A stretch of DNA of 64,000 nucleotides, taken from assembly GCF_042651565.1 (NCBI RefSeq), contig NZ_JBHSDF010000003.1; one strand, given 5' to 3'. The notes below the pieces were generated by a model. The model worked only from the letters and a program-made list of their open reading frames with translations. It made no database searches and was not told the origin of the DNA. Both the position numbers and the translations under genes were made by a program. This document shows positions 1 through 8,475 of the stretch, one piece after another; positions within the stretch are counted from its first letter, which is position 1, and the number at the start of each line of letters is the position of its first letter. The stretch is from Salinispirillum marinum (GTDB lineage Bacteria; Pseudomonadota; Gammaproteobacteria; Pseudomonadales; Natronospirillaceae).

Positions 1-384
1 GAGTGGGGCGAAGAGAATCGTACCGTTGGTTTACGTGTCCCGGCCTCCAGCCCGGAAGGACGACGCGTTGAAAACCGCTTGCCCGGTTCGGACACCAACC
101 CCTACATCGCCTTGGCCGGAAATTTGATTTGCGGTTACCTCGGCATGGTCGACGATCTCAAACCTCGTAAGCCCGTCGCCGGTCGCTTGGGTGATCAGGC
201 CGACGACCATGTGCCGTTCAACTTGGAAGTCGCCTTGGACATGATGTCGGAGTGCACGGAACTGCGCGAAGTGTTGGGTGATGATTTTGTGGATGGCTTC
301 ATTGCCACCCGCTGGGCGGAATACGAAGGCTTTAAGAAAGTCATCAGCTCATGGGAGCGGGAATACCTGCTGTCATCGGTTTAA
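1..384 (+). CDS. Glutamine synthetase-family glutamylpolyamine synthetase, C-terminal part
   Basis: Frame 1 is open from the first base and ends with TAA at 382-384, so only the last 127 residues are present. Seen: the stretch VGLRVPASSPEGRRVENRLP followed by GSDTNPYIALA matches the C-terminal ATP/glutamate-binding end of type I glutamine synthetases, especially the PuuA/SpuB/SpuI branch that ligates glutamate to putrescine or other polyamines. Family knowledge: these enzymes are cytoplasmic and start the gamma-glutamylated polyamine breakdown route. The gene lies 93 bases upstream of a SpuC-like aminotransferase and a polyamine ABC transporter, the same order as Pseudomonas spuB-spuC-spuD/E-spuFGH. 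The polyamine role is therefore inferred from context; the fragment alone does not exclude another GS-like ligase. Confidence 0.85.
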   Translation, partial: EWGEENRTVGLRVPASSPEGRRVENRLPGSDTNPYIALAGNLICGYLGMVDDLKPRKPVAGRLGDQADDHVPFNLEVALDMMSECTELREVLGDDFVDGFIATRWAEYEGFKKVISSWEREYLLSSV

Positions 385-477
385 TTCAGGCATGAAGAGC
401 CTGTTATAACAATAACGACGACGTGGGGCGTGAACGCCCCACATTTGAGGCGTATGGCCTCGTGGAGCACAGCAGCC

Positions 478-1872
478 ATGACCATAAAAGCGGCCACAGC
501 AGCCAACACATCTGTCACAACGACGCAGCAATGGCAACGTATGGATGCGCAGCATCATTTTCATCCGTTCTCCAATAATGCTGATATTCGTGCCGAAGGC
601 TCCCGCATCATTGAGCGAGCGGAAGGTTGCCATTTGTGGGATAGCGACGGCAAACAATATCTGGATGCCTTTGCGGGCCTGTGGTGCGTGAATTTAGGCT
701 ATGGCCGACAAGAGCTGGTGCAGGCAGCCAGCCAGCAAATGCAGCAACTGCCTTATTACAACCTGTTCTTCAAAACGACCACTACACCGGTTATCGAGTT
801 GGCGCACGAAATTGCCGACATCGCCCCCAGTCACATGAACCAGGTTTTCTTCACCGGTTCCGGCAGCGAGGCGAACGACACGGTATTTCGCATGGTGCGT
901 CGGTATTGGGACATTCAAAATCAGCCTGAACGCAAAATCATTATTGGTAGGAAGAACGGTTACCACGGTTCAACCGTTGCAGGCGCGAGCTTGGGCGGTA
1001 TGCCGGGCATGCATAAGCAAGGTGACTTGCCCATTGCCGGCGTTGAGCATGTCGATCAGCCTTATTGGTACGGTGAGGGCGGCGATTTAACCCCGCACGA
1101 ATTCGGTGTACGTGCCGCCCGCAGCTTGGAAGAAAAAATCAAGGCACTGGGCAGCCATAAGGTCGCGGCATTCATTGCCGAGCCCATTCAGGGCGCGGGT
1201 GGTGTGATCATCCCACCCGACTCGTATTGGCCAGAAATCCAGCGGATTGTGAAAAAATACGGCATTTTGCTGGTGGTGGATGAAGTGATTTGTGGCTTTG
1301 GCCGCACTGGAGAGTGGTTCGGCAGCCAATACTATCACCTGCAACCAGACTTAATGCCCATTGCCAAGGGGCTGTCCAGTGGCTATTTGCCGATCGGCGG
1401 CGTTGTTATGGCCGACCACTTTGCCGAAACCTTGGCGAAAGGTGGCGACTTCAACCATGGCTATACCTATTCGGGCCATCCGGTCTGTGCTGCGGTGGCC
1501 TTGGAAAATGTGCGTATTCTCAAACGCGAACGCATTGTTGAGCGGGTTAAAGACGACATTGGCCCTAAATTCCAGCAGGCGATTGCTACGCTCGCCGACC
1601 ACCCCTTGGTGGGCGAAGTACGCGGTGTTGGCTTGCTAGGTGCTATCGAGTTGGTGAAAGATCGGACGACGCGGTTGCGTTATCCCGACGAAGGAAGTAC
1701 CGGCACACTGTGCCGTGATATGGCATTACAGGATGGCTTGGTGTTGCGGGCAACCGGCGACACCATGATGATGTCACCCCCGTTGGTCATTAATGACCAA
1801 CATCTGGACGAACTTATTACAAAAACGAAGAGTGCGTTAGATAAAACATGGCATAGACTGAAGGGAAAATGA
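478..1872 (+). CDS. spuC: Putrescine/polyamine:pyruvate aminotransferase (class III, SpuC-like)
   Basis: A 464-residue PLP-dependent class III aminotransferase, about the length of Pseudomonas SpuC. It is expected to move an amino group from putrescine, cadaverine or a related diamine to pyruvate in the cytoplasm. Seen: FTGSGSEANDT near the N-terminal third (PLP phosphate binding), VVDEVICGFGRTG (the Asp contacting the PLP ring nitrogen) and PIAKGLSSGYLPIGG with the Schiff-base lysine at about residue 297. The reading frame is open from a GTG at 430, but ATG 478 is chosen because GGAG lies 10 bases upstream and homologues begin close to this point; ATG 454 is an alternative. It follows the glutamine synthetase-like gene and precedes the polyamine-binding protein, so it probably belongs to one catabolic and uptake operon. 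The exact amine substrate cannot be read from the sequence. Confidence 0.9.
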   Translation: MTIKAATAANTSVTTTQQWQRMDAQHHFHPFSNNADIRAEGSRIIERAEGCHLWDSDGKQYLDAFAGLWCVNLGYGRQELVQAASQQMQQLPYYNLFFKTTTTPVIELAHEIADIAPSHMNQVFFTGSGSEANDTVFRMVRRYWDIQNQPERKIIIGRKNGYHGSTVAGASLGGMPGMHKQGDLPIAGVEHVDQPYWYGEGGDLTPHEFGVRAARSLEEKIKALGSHKVAAFIAEPIQGAGGVIIPPDSYWPEIQRIVKKYGILLVVDEVICGFGRTGEWFGSQYYHLQPDLMPIAKGLSSGYLPIGGVVMADHFAETLAKGGDFNHGYTYSGHPVCAAVALENVRILKRERIVERVKDDIGPKFQQAIATLADHPLVGEVRGVGLLGAIELVKDRTTRLRYPDEGSTGTLCRDMALQDGLVLRATGDTMMMSPPLVINDQHLDELITKTKSALDKTWHRLKGK

Positions 1873-1938
1873 TCCTCGGACTATGCAAAAAGATAAGAAA
1901 GTAATTTAATAAACACTCACGACCGTAGGGGATAAACC

Positions 1939-3027
1939 ATGAAACCTGCAATAAAGAAAACACTGTTGGGCGCAGCCATGGCGGCTGTGGTCAGCGGCCC
2001 GCTGATGGCGAATGAAGTCCGGGTATACAACTGGTCCGACTACATTGCCGAAGACACCATTGAAAAGTTTGAAGCGGCCACCGGCATTCGTGTGGTGTAC
2101 GACATGTACGACTCCAACGAAGTGTTGGAAGCTAAGGTTTTGGCAGGCAACAGCGGTTATGACATTGTGGTGCCAACCACCAACTACATGGCACGCCAAA
2201 TCGCCGCAGGCGCCTATCAGAAAGTCGATAAGTCGATGATTCCGAATTACGGCAATCTCGACATGGACTTGATGGACTCATTGCGCGCCTATGATGCCAA
2301 CTTGGAATACGGTGTGCCTTGGCAGTGGGGCACCACGGGTCTGGGATACAACGTCGACAAAGTCAATGAAATTCTAGGCGACGACGCACCGACCAATAGT
2401 TGGGATTTGCTGTTTGATCCGCAATACGCTTCCCAGTTAGCGGAATGTGGCATTTCTGTCTTGGATTCGTCCGGTGAGGTTTTGCCCATCGCACTGTTTT
2501 ATTTGGGCCTAGACCCCAACAGCATAAGCTCCGCCGACTACCAAAAAGCGGAAGAATTGATGTTGAGCATTCGTCCGTACATCACCTACTTCCACAGTTC
2601 ACGCTACATCACCGATTTGGCGAATGGCGACATCTGCCTGGCGTTAGGCTGGTCGGGAGACGTATTCATCGCGCAAGCACGAGCCGATGAAGCCGATGCC
2701 GGTGTGGCCGTGGAATATGTGATTCCGAATGAAGGTACGGCCCTGTGGTCGGATATGATGGTCATCCCTGCCGATGCGCCCAATGTTGCCAACGCCCATG
2801 CCTTTATCAACTTCGTATTGGATGCACAGATCGGTGCCGACATCACCAACTATGTGTGGTACGGCAGCCCTAACCTGGCCGCACGTGAATTTATTGATCC
2901 TGAAATCCTCGAAAACCCCGGTATTTTCCCCAGTGAAGAAGCCGAGTTGTGGTCGTTCGAGACACTGCCACCCAGTGTAGACCGTATCCGCACCCGTGCC
3001 TGGACGCGCATTAAGTCCAGCCGTTAA
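1939..3027 (+). CDS. Periplasmic polyamine-binding protein (PotF/SpuD/SpuE family)
   Basis: A 362-residue extracellular solute-binding protein of the PotD/PotF family. The N-terminus has Lys residues followed by a hydrophobic stretch and an AxA-like end (GPLMANEVRVYNW), a Sec signal peptide cut near residue 25. Mature-protein hallmarks are VYNWSDYI, VVVPTTNYMARQI-like early segments, PWQWGTTGLGYN and the C-terminal RAWTRIK block typical of PotF/SpuD. It delivers putrescine or spermidine to the membrane complex encoded just downstream. A clear AGGGGA precedes the ATG. A perfect stem-loop lies after the stop (3063-3080) and 152 bases separate it from the ATPase gene, a common arrangement that leaves the binding protein in excess. 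Putrescine versus spermidine preference is not decided here. Confidence 0.92.
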   Translation: MKPAIKKTLLGAAMAAVVSGPLMANEVRVYNWSDYIAEDTIEKFEAATGIRVVYDMYDSNEVLEAKVLAGNSGYDIVVPTTNYMARQIAAGAYQKVDKSMIPNYGNLDMDLMDSLRAYDANLEYGVPWQWGTTGLGYNVDKVNEILGDDAPTNSWDLLFDPQYASQLAECGISVLDSSGEVLPIALFYLGLDPNSISSADYQKAEELMLSIRPYITYFHSSRYITDLANGDICLALGWSGDVFIAQARADEADAGVAVEYVIPNEGTALWSDMMVIPADAPNVANAHAFINFVLDAQIGADITNYVWYGSPNLAAREFIDPEILENPGIFPSEEAELWSFETLPPSVDRIRTRAWTRIKSSR

Positions 3028-3062
3028 GCGGTTCGAACACAACGCAACACAAAAACACCGAT

Positions 3063-3080
3063 GGGGCCAACATTGGCCCC
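3063..3080 (+). terminator. Stem-loop between binding-protein and ATPase genes
   Basis: GGGGCCAA and TTGGCCCC form a perfect inverted repeat with almost no spacer, 35 bases after the binding-protein stop. The run after it (TATTCTTA) has few consecutive Ts, so it is more likely a partial terminator or a 3' mRNA stabiliser than a full stop. That would let the downstream potGHI-like genes be read at lower level. Confidence 0.5.
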
Positions 3081-3179
3081 TATTCTTAATCCTGTAACTG
3101 CGTAGTACCTAAGGTGACCTATGTTGTCGGGTGCTGCTTACTGTGCTGATCATCAGAAGAACATAAGGGGTTAACCCGC

Positions 3180-4319
3180 ATGACAAAATCCGCCGGTGCA
3201 ATGAAGAAACAAAATGCCTCGTCGCGCAGCACCGAAACCCTGCTGCACATTGAAGGTATCAGCAAGTACTACGACGAAATGTTGGCGGTCGACAACGTCA
3301 GCTTGGATATTCGTAAAGGCGAGATTTTTGCGTTGCTGGGGGCTTCTGGTTCCGGCAAATCGACGTTGTTGCGTATGCTGGCCGGTTTTGAAATACCGTC
3401 GGCCGGAAAAATTATTCTCGACGGACAAGACATCACCCAACTGCCGCCCTATTTGCGGCCCATTAACATGATGTTTCAGTCCTACGCGTTATTTCCGCAC
3501 ATGACCGTGGAACAGAATTTGGCCTTTGGCTTACGGCAAGACCGTTTGCCGAAGCAGGAAATTACCGATCGTATCGCGCGCATGTTGAAGCTGGTGCACA
3601 TGGAAAAATACGCCAAGCGCAAACCCCACCAATTGTCCGGTGGGCAGCGTCAGCGCGTAGCGTTAGCCCGCAGCTTGGCAAAACAGCCCAAAATGCTGCT
3701 GCTTGACGAACCCATGGGCGCGCTCGACAAAAAATTGCGCACGCAAATGCAGTTAGAAGTTGTAGATATTTTGGAAAGCGTGGGCGTGACCTGCGTTATG
3801 GTGACGCACGATCAGGAGGAGGCCATGACGATGTCGGATCGCATGGCGATTATGGACGAGGGCATGATTGCCCAAGTAGGTTCGCCGGTCGACATCTATG
3901 AAAGTCCGACCAACCGCATGGTGGCCGAGTTTGTTGGCTCTATCAACGTGTTTGAAGGCGATATTGTGGCCGACGAACAAGACCACATGATTTTGGAAAG
4001 TGCCGATCTCACCAAGCCGATCTACATCGGCCGGGGCGTCACTTCCGGGGTGGATGAAAAACGCATGTTGTTTGCGGTGCGCCCGGAAAAAACCTGGCTG
4101 TCGACCGAGCAGCCGGAAGGCGAGCACAACTGGTCTGAAGGCACGGTGTACGACATCGCCTATTTGGGTGGGCACAGTCAGTACTACGTGGAATTACCTT
4201 CTGGCAAGGTGGTGCAGTGTTTCCTCGCCAATACCGAACGCCGTACTGATCGACCGACATGGGACGATAAGGTATTTGTCCACTGGAGCGACGACAGCGG
4301 GGTGGTACTGAGATCATGA
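3180..4319 (+). CDS. potG: Polyamine ABC transporter ATP-binding protein (PotG/SpuF-like)
   Basis: A 379-residue ABC ATPase that powers polyamine import from the inner face of the cytoplasmic membrane. Seen in order: Walker A GASGSGKST, Q-loop MMFQSYALFPHMTV, signature LSGGQRQRVALARSLA, Walker B MLLLDEPMGALD, the switch His in VMVTHDQEEAMT, then a C-terminal TOBE-like regulatory domain of about 120 residues (LFAVRPEK, VYDIAYLGGHSQYYVEL). All catalytic motifs are intact and length matches PotG (about 377). Its stop overlaps the next start by four bases (ATGA), so it is translationally coupled to the permeases. Confidence 0.93.
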   Translation: MTKSAGAMKKQNASSRSTETLLHIEGISKYYDEMLAVDNVSLDIRKGEIFALLGASGSGKSTLLRMLAGFEIPSAGKIILDGQDITQLPPYLRPINMMFQSYALFPHMTVEQNLAFGLRQDRLPKQEITDRIARMLKLVHMEKYAKRKPHQLSGGQRQRVALARSLAKQPKMLLLDEPMGALDKKLRTQMQLEVVDILESVGVTCVMVTHDQEEAMTMSDRMAIMDEGMIAQVGSPVDIYESPTNRMVAEFVGSINVFEGDIVADEQDHMILESADLTKPIYIGRGVTSGVDEKRMLFAVRPEKTWLSTEQPEGEHNWSEGTVYDIAYLGGHSQYYVELPSGKVVQCFLANTERRTDRPTWDDKVFVHWSDDSGVVLRS

Positions 4320-5248
4320 GCAACCCAACCACAAATAATCCACCTAAGTCCCGTTGGGATATTGCCCGGCTGCCGGGGATTCGGTGGTCGGTGATCGGCG
4401 GGCCATACCTCTGGCTGGGCATCTTCTTTTTGTTGCCATTCTTTATTGTGGCGAAAATCTCTTTCGCCGATGCGCAGATCTCCATTCCGCCCTATTCGGC
4501 AATGATGGAATGGGTCGATAACGCGCTCAATATTCGTCTGAGCCTGGGCAGTTACATCTGGTTGTTTGGTGACACGCTGTATATCAACGCGTATTGGAAC
4601 AGTCTGAAAATCGCATTTTTCAGTACCGTCTTCTGTTTGCTGATTGGCTACCCAATGGCTTACGCCATTGCTAAGGCCCCCGCCTATCAGCAGCCCACAT
4701 TATTGCTGTTGATTCTGATGCCAAGCTGGACCTCGTTCCTGATCCGCGTCTATGCGTGGATGGGGTTATTAAGTAACAGTGGGTACATCAATACGTTTTT
4801 GCAATCGATTGGCATCATTGATGCACCCATCCAAATGATGAACACCTATTTCTCGGTATACATCGGTATCGTGTATTCCTATTTACCCTTTATGATTCTG
4901 CCGCTGTACGCCAACCTGTCGAAACACGACCACACACTCATAGAGGCCGCGTCCGATTTGGGTGCGCGCAAGATCACCAGCTTTTTCCGCATCACCTTGC
5001 CGTTGTCGAAAAACGGGGTGATTGCCGGTTCCATGTTGGTGTTTATTCCGGTAGTCGGTGAATACGTCATCCCTGAATTGCTGGGCGGCACGGGTACGCC
5101 GATGATCGGTAAAGTGCTGTGGCAGGAATTTTTCGATAATCGTGACTGGCCTGTGGCGTCGGCACTGGCGGGCATCATGATTTTGATCTTGATCATCCCG
5201 ATCAGCATCTTCCAGCACTACCAACAAAAAGAACTGGAGAATCGCTGA
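4316..5248 (+). CDS. potH: Polyamine ABC transporter permease (PotH/SpuG-like)
   Basis: A 310-residue inner-membrane permease with about six transmembrane helices; the first is WLGIFFLLPFFIVAKISF. The EAA loop that docks with the ATPase is visible as EAASDLGARKITSFFRITLP in the C-terminal third. It forms the translocation channel with the following permease. The start overlaps the ATPase stop by four bases and the stop overlaps the next start by one base, indicating one coupled transcription unit. The long insertion around residues 55-80 (LNIRLSLGSYIWLFGDTLY) is typical of PotH and not of spermidine PotB, which favours a PotFGHI-type system. Confidence 0.92.
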   Translation: MSNPTTNNPPKSRWDIARLPGIRWSVIGGPYLWLGIFFLLPFFIVAKISFADAQISIPPYSAMMEWVDNALNIRLSLGSYIWLFGDTLYINAYWNSLKIAFFSTVFCLLIGYPMAYAIAKAPAYQQPTLLLLILMPSWTSFLIRVYAWMGLLSNSGYINTFLQSIGIIDAPIQMMNTYFSVYIGIVYSYLPFMILPLYANLSKHDHTLIEAASDLGARKITSFFRITLPLSKNGVIAGSMLVFIPVVGEYVIPELLGGTGTPMIGKVLWQEFFDNRDWPVASALAGIMILILIIPISIFQHYQQKELENR

Positions 5249-6078
5249 TGAAATCGTTCAACGTCTCTCGTTTTTTCTTCTGGGTAGGCATTTTATTTCT
5301 GTACGTGCCGATGGTCATTCTGGTCATCTATTCGTTCAATTCCAGTCGCTTGGTAACCGTATGGGCGGGTTGGTCGACCCAGTGGTACGGTGAGTTGTTT
5401 GCCAATCGCCAACTGATGGCTTCCGTTGGACGTTCGCTCCAAGTGGCGTTCTTTTCAGCCTGTTCGGCCACGGTGTTTGGCATGCTGGCCTCCATAGTGG
5501 TGGTACGCATCCGGCGTTTTCGCGGCAAAAGCCTGTTCAACAGCATGATCACGGCGCCCCTGGTTATGCCCGACGTTATTATTGGTTTGTCGTTGTTGCT
5601 GTTGTTCGTATCGATGCAGCAATGGGTGGGTTGGCCGCCGAGCCGGGGATTGTTGACCATCTGGATTGCCCACACCACGTTCAGCATGGCGTATGCCACG
5701 GTGGTTATATCCTCACGGTTGCGCGAAATGGACACCAGTATTGAAGAAGCGGCGCAAGATTTAGGCGCCACACCGCTGAAAACCTTTATCTTTATTACGC
5801 TACCGTTGATCTCCCCCGCGTTATTGTCCGCTTGGTTGCTCGCCTTCACGTTGTCGCTCGACGATGTGGTGATCGCCTCTTTCGTAACGGGACCGGGTGC
5901 TACTACCTTGCCCATCGAGGTACTGTCGTCGGTGCGTCGTGGGGTATCGCCTCAGATCAATGCCTTGGCCACTCTGATTATACTTGTGGTATCTCTGGTG
6001 GCATTCAGCAGTTGGTATTTCACCCGCAAACTGGAGATGAAACGCCGTGCCGAGCAGCGCATGGCGATGGAAAACTAA
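5248..6078 (+). CDS. potI: Polyamine ABC transporter permease (PotI/SpuH-like)
   Basis: A 276-residue six-helix permease, the partner of the preceding PotH-like protein. It begins with a short cytoplasmic stretch and a strong helix (FFFWVGILFLYVPMVILVIY). The EAA motif reads EEAAQDLGATPLKTFIFITL, and LSLDDVVIASFVTGPGATTLP matches the conserved C-terminal segment of PotI/PotC. The ATG shares its first base with the previous stop (TGATG). It is the last gene of the polyamine operon; 147 bases follow before an unrelated gene. Confidence 0.92.
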   Translation: MKSFNVSRFFFWVGILFLYVPMVILVIYSFNSSRLVTVWAGWSTQWYGELFANRQLMASVGRSLQVAFFSACSATVFGMLASIVVVRIRRFRGKSLFNSMITAPLVMPDVIIGLSLLLLFVSMQQWVGWPPSRGLLTIWIAHTTFSMAYATVVISSRLREMDTSIEEAAQDLGATPLKTFIFITLPLISPALLSAWLLAFTLSLDDVVIASFVTGPGATTLPIEVLSSVRRGVSPQINALATLIILVVSLVAFSSWYFTRKLEMKRRAEQRMAMEN

Positions 6079-6225
6079 AGCTGAACGGGCGGGCTGCGCA
6101 GGTGATGGCTTGTACAGCCCGCAAAAACCCGCCATGCGCTTCCAACCCGTAAACACACTTTGAACCCGCCGCACAATCACGGATAATGCCTGCCGTTTGC
6201 TTATCCGTGCTTGAGACCTAACATC

Positions 6226-7041
6226 ATGACCACTGCTGCACGAAATCTGCGTGACCACTTTGAAGCTCTGCGCGCCAACAAGTGGTTCGAAAGCTTTGTC
6301 ATTGCCATCATCATCATTTCGGCCTTGTTGATCGGCGCGAAGACCTATGAAGAAACCAGTCGCTTTGAGCAGATCATGGGCTGGTTCGATCTCTTTATTA
6401 CCGTTTTTTTCCTCGCTGAACTGCTGATCCGGCTGGCCGCCGAGCGACGCCCGGTCGATTTCTTCAAGAATGGCTGGAACATTTTTGACACCATTATTGT
6501 GGTGGCGAGTTTGATTCCGGTCGATGACTCCGAGATGGTGTTGCTGGCCCGCTTGTTACGTATTTTTAGGGTTTTGCGGCTGGTCTCGCTGATACCTGAA
6601 TTGCGCATGCTAATGGCCGCGCTGCTGAAGTCCATTCCGCGCATGGGCTATGTGCTGCTGTTGATGTTCATCATTTTTTATATTTACGCGGCGATTGGCA
6701 GTTTTCTGTTTGCCTCCGTTGATGAGTTTCTGTGGGGCAACATATCGATTGCCATGCTGACTCTGTTCCGGGTCGCGACATTTGAAAGTTGGACGTCGAT
6801 TATGTACGGCACCATGGAACAGTATCCATGGAGTTGGTTGTATTACCTGACGTTTATTTTTCTCACCGCGTTCGTGTTTTTGAACATGATGATTGGTATT
6901 GTGTTGGAAGTCATGCAAAAGGAAAGCGCTGCGATGGCGTTGGAAAGCGGTGAAGGTGAGGCGGCAGATGTGAAATGGATTCGCGCGCAAGTCAGTACCT
7001 TGCAGGCGCAATTGGATCGCATAGAAAGTAAATTAAAATAA
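6226..7041 (+). CDS. Single-domain voltage-gated sodium channel (NavBac/NaChBac type)
   Basis: A 271-residue ion channel subunit with six transmembrane helices, the size of NaChBac (274), expected to assemble as a homotetramer in the inner membrane. Seen: S4 with arginines every third residue (LLRIFRVLRLVSLIPELR), a pore loop with selectivity filter TFESW at about residues 185-189 (NaChBac has TLESW), an S6 helix ending FLNMMIGIVLEVM, and a short C-terminal coiled coil (VSTLQAQLDRIESKL) of the kind that holds NavBac tetramers together. The Glu-Ser-Trp core marks sodium rather than potassium selectivity; the Phe at the second filter position is unusual. ATG 6226 is chosen over an in-frame TTG at 6211. 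The DUF192 gene starts 15 bases downstream, suggesting a two-gene unit. Confidence 0.9.
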   Translation: MTTAARNLRDHFEALRANKWFESFVIAIIIISALLIGAKTYEETSRFEQIMGWFDLFITVFFLAELLIRLAAERRPVDFFKNGWNIFDTIIVVASLIPVDDSEMVLLARLLRIFRVLRLVSLIPELRMLMAALLKSIPRMGYVLLLMFIIFYIYAAIGSFLFASVDEFLWGNISIAMLTLFRVATFESWTSIMYGTMEQYPWSWLYYLTFIFLTAFVFLNMMIGIVLEVMQKESAAMALESGEGEAADVKWIRAQVSTLQAQLDRIESKLK

Positions 7042-7056
7042 CGCAGAGGCAAGGTC

Positions 7057-7572
7057 ATGAAAACGTGGTTCGGCATGAAAATCCGGGCGCTGGCCCTTCT
7101 CGTCGCCGTTGGGCTGGCGGGTCCGGCTGGGGCGCAATCGACCAACGCGCAGCAGCCCGCCCTGCAATTGCCGGAGATTACGCTGACGCTGGGCAATCGA
7201 CAAGTGATTGCGGAAGTTGCAGCCACCACGGAAGAACGCAATGTGGGCTTAATGCATCGGCCTTCCATGCCCGAGAATCGAGGCATGTTGTTTGTGTTTG
7301 ATCGGCCAGGTAATTACTGCTTTTGGATGAAGGATACCCTGATTCCGCTCACCATCCTGTTTCTTGATGAGCAGCAACGCGTTGTTCAAGTCAATGATAT
7401 GGAGCCGCTATCGGAAACGCCGCATTGTGTCCGTCAACCGGCGTTGTATGCCTTAGAGGTGAATCAGGGCTGGCTGGTGCGCCAAGGCTTACAGTTGCAG
7501 CTCGGGCGTCCCGGCGGTTTGGTGGTGCAGAGCCAGTTGCCCTTAGCGCGCTATATCACCACCAACCCCTAG
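7057..7572 (+). CDS. DUF192 family secreted protein
   Basis: A 171-residue protein with an N-terminal signal peptide (MKIRALALLVAVGLAGPAGAQS) and one DUF192 domain: EERNVGLMHRPSMPENRGMLFVFDRPG-type core followed by FWMKDTLIPLTILFLD and VVQVNDMEPLSETPHC. The domain is a small beta fold of unknown biochemical role, widespread in marine and halophilic bacteria. After export it should be periplasmic. A GAGG ribosome-binding site precedes ATG 7057. It lies 15 bases after the sodium channel gene and overlaps the convergent gene by four bases at the 3' ends. No catalytic residues can be assigned. Confidence 0.85.
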   Translation: MKTWFGMKIRALALLVAVGLAGPAGAQSTNAQQPALQLPEITLTLGNRQVIAEVAATTEERNVGLMHRPSMPENRGMLFVFDRPGNYCFWMKDTLIPLTILFLDEQQRVVQVNDMEPLSETPHCVRQPALYALEVNQGWLVRQGLQLQLGRPGGLVVQSQLPLARYITTNP

Positions 7573-8345
7573 GGCGCAAGCGCACTGCCCGGAGGTTGGA
7601 ATAAGCGCTCCAGTTCACCGTTCAGGTGCAGGGCGTCTAAACTTTGCGCTATGTTGGCGAATTGGTCGCGGAAGTCGGAATGTGGCGAGCCATAGAGGTA
7701 ACCTGTTTGGCTCGCGCGGAGTACGCTACTGTTTAGCCGTTCGGCTGGAATGCCTAATCGAGGCGCCCCATAGAAGATCGCCTGTTCTGTGGTGACCACG
7801 GCGTCGACACGTCCTCGGGCCAGTAATAGCATGACTTGGGCGGCGTCTTCTGCAGGTACTTTTATAATCTGTTCGGCTTGCTCGAACTCCTCACCGTAGT
7901 AAGTGCCACGAATATAACCCACAGGTCGCCCGTAAAAATGGTCTAACATGGGAGCAGGGCTACCCGGATCCGAGAGTGTGGTGAGCAACGTGGCGGAATT
8001 GACGATGGTGCCCAGGTTGATCAGGTCGGGTGCAGATGCCGGATTGGTAAAGGCATACGCCAAGTCGATACTGCCTTCGTTTAGGCCTTTTAAGGTACGC
8101 ACATACGGCCGAACGATAACCTGTGCATCGATACCCGTCCGTGCCATCAGGTGTTCGGTCAAACGCACCAATAAACCCTGAGGCATCTCTCGATCGGTAT
8201 AACCCCACGGCCACACATCGGCAATTGCCCAAATGGGACGTTCCGGGTGGTGTTCGGGGCTGAGGTGTTCGTTAGCCCAACTTGGCGCGCTGACAAAGAG
8301 CATGAACGCTCCGACGACGAGCGTTAATGTCGACAACTTCAACAT
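7569..8345 (-). CDS. Orphan periplasmic solute-binding protein (type 2, family 3-like)
   Basis: A 258-residue exported protein; the signal peptide is MLKLSTLTLVVGAFMLFVSAPSWA. The mature part has the pattern of bacterial extracellular solute-binding family 3 proteins (WPWGYTDREMPQGLLVRLTEHLM near the start; IDLAYAFTNPA and GRVDAVVTTEQAIFY in the two lobes). No ABC permease or ATPase gene is adjacent, so it may be a stand-alone sensor or binding protein, as is common for this subgroup in gammaproteobacteria. The ligand is unknown. It converges with the DUF192 gene and is divergent from the YihY-like gene. Confidence 0.75.
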   Translation of the reverse strand: MLKLSTLTLVVGAFMLFVSAPSWANEHLSPEHHPERPIWAIADVWPWGYTDREMPQGLLVRLTEHLMARTGIDAQVIVRPYVRTLKGLNEGSIDLAYAFTNPASAPDLINLGTIVNSATLLTTLSDPGSPAPMLDHFYGRPVGYIRGTYYGEEFEQAEQIIKVPAEDAAQVMLLLARGRVDAVVTTEQAIFYGAPRLGIPAERLNSSVLRASQTGYLYGSPHSDFRDQFANIAQSLDALHLNGELERLFQPPGSALAP

Positions 8346-8475
8346 CAGATGCTGACCTTCTTATCGTTCTTGTGGAACATCTGGTGTGAGACTATACCCT
8401 GAGCGGCCTAGTAGTGCCAAGACTGCTGAACGGACGATATCAACTGGAAGGCATTCGCGAAAACAAGAGGTTTGA

